A DNA stretch of 53,457 nucleotides from Paracidovorax anthurii (GTDB lineage: Bacteria > Pseudomonadota > Gammaproteobacteria > Burkholderiales > Burkholderiaceae_C): assembly GCF_003269065.1 (NCBI RefSeq), contig NZ_QLTA01000037.1, forward strand, positions 1 to 53,457. Reading direction: 5' to 3'. The position numbers and the translations under genes were made by a program. Shown here piece after piece: positions 53,261-53,457 of this stretch (positions are counted from its first letter, which is position 1; each line of letters opens with the position of its first letter). The notes beneath the pieces were generated by a model, which was given only the letters and a program-made list of their open reading frames with translations, made no database searches and had not been told where the DNA came from.

Positions 53261-53290
53261 TTGACAGGACTTTAAAAAAGCTGTTAGAAT
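53261..53290 (+). promoter_or_regulatory. Ribosomal RNA operon promoter P3
   Basis: Consensus TTGACA (53261-53266), an 18-base spacer and TAGAAT (53285-53290), followed four bases later by GGCTCTGCTGATTG. The closest to the rRNA leader and the best match to sigma-70 consensus of the three. Confidence 0.72.
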
Positions 53291-53457
53291 TCGAGGCTCT
53301 GCTGATTGCAGCAAAGCGAGAAGAAAAAAAGAGATTCTGACTTCTGGTTCATTAAAAATATACAGCCGATAAGCGTGGGCGTTTGATGGCGAGTGCCAAG
53401 TTCTTCGGAACTAGTGCTTAGCACTACAAACGCTCATGAGAATAGAAGTGAAGTTCA
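53291..53457 (+). ncRNA. 5-prime leader of a ribosomal RNA operon (16S just outside)
   Basis: AT-richer, non-coding DNA after gshB that matches the leader normally found before 16S rRNA in Burkholderiales. A boxA-like antitermination signal TTCATTAAAAATATACAGCC lies at 53348-53367. Then GGGCGTTTG (about 53377-53385) can pair with CAAACGCTC (about 53427-53435) around two hairpins: AGTTC-TTCG-GAACT (53399-53412) and TAGTGC-TTA-GCACTA (53412-53426). The final bases GAGAATAGAAGTGAAGTTCA are the usual run-up to the mature 16S 5-prime end, which should start within the next few tens of bases. Confidence 0.75.

Noticed and set aside
1-53457. CRISPR arrays, tRNA genes, prophage or toxin-antitoxin modules
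   Set aside because: No regularly spaced repeats, no cloverleaf-forming sequences that I could recognise and no phage structural genes. The dispersed repeat copies are 2 to 13 kb apart and not an array.

Overview
The window looks like chromosomal core DNA from a high-GC betaproteobacterium of the order Burkholderiales, most like the family Comamonadaceae (Acidovorax-like). I infer this from the GC-ending codons in nearly every gene, from gene orders familiar in that group (hpf-ptsN-hprK, fur/bamE-dapB, leuS-lptE-holA, purE-purK beside tsaC), and from the betaproteobacterial type of glutamate-cysteine ligase. No database search was possible. I see no CRISPR array, tRNA, prophage or plasmid functions. 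The only mobile DNA is the tail of an IS5-family element at the left edge. The right edge stops inside the leader of what should be a 16S rRNA operon.

Layout. 1-340: IS5-family end. 418-2219: leftward stress-type membrane operon (RHH-like protein, PspA, YqiJ) starting at a perfect 22-bp palindrome. 2369-6897: pepP, tautomerase and divergent LysR regulator, pyk. 6830-10320: two leftward PAP2 phosphatases diverging from an OmpR-family two-component system, with a PmrA-type direct repeat between them. 10428-15151: fba, lipoprotein, fadD, mtnN, three of them separated by clear intrinsic terminators. 15246-18538: leftward corA with an unusual leader, then tsaB-rimI and a UDG-like gene that I think may be the DNA polymerase III psi subunit. 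18652-23177: dacB, then two SGNH-fold lipoproteins flanking ompW; the second has lost its catalytic residues. 23272-28809: tsaC, purK, purE, cnoX, a YscW/META lipoprotein and purC.

29112-36750: hpf, ptsN, hprK, fur, bamE, dapB, exbBD, then a diguanylate cyclase facing away from an S24-family repressor. 36878-44281: leuS, lptE, holA, an FAD oxidoreductase, a small unknown gene and proA. 44345-53036: potassium uptake (trkA, trkH, kup) interleaved with glutathione synthesis (gshA, gshB), plus a BenE-like transporter. 53033-53457: three similar tandem promoters and the rRNA leader.

Most of the window is ordinary housekeeping. The parts most worth a second look are: (1) the psi-like UDG-fold protein beside rimI; (2) a dispersed repeat of about 45 bp present five times, two copies lying in frame inside purK and cnoX; (3) the corA leader with mutually exclusive stems; (4) the PmrA-type box shared by the PAP2 pair and the two-component system; (5) the SGNH protein lacking catalytic Ser and His; (6) the palindrome-controlled PspA/YqiJ operon; (7) the three rRNA promoters with matched spacing.
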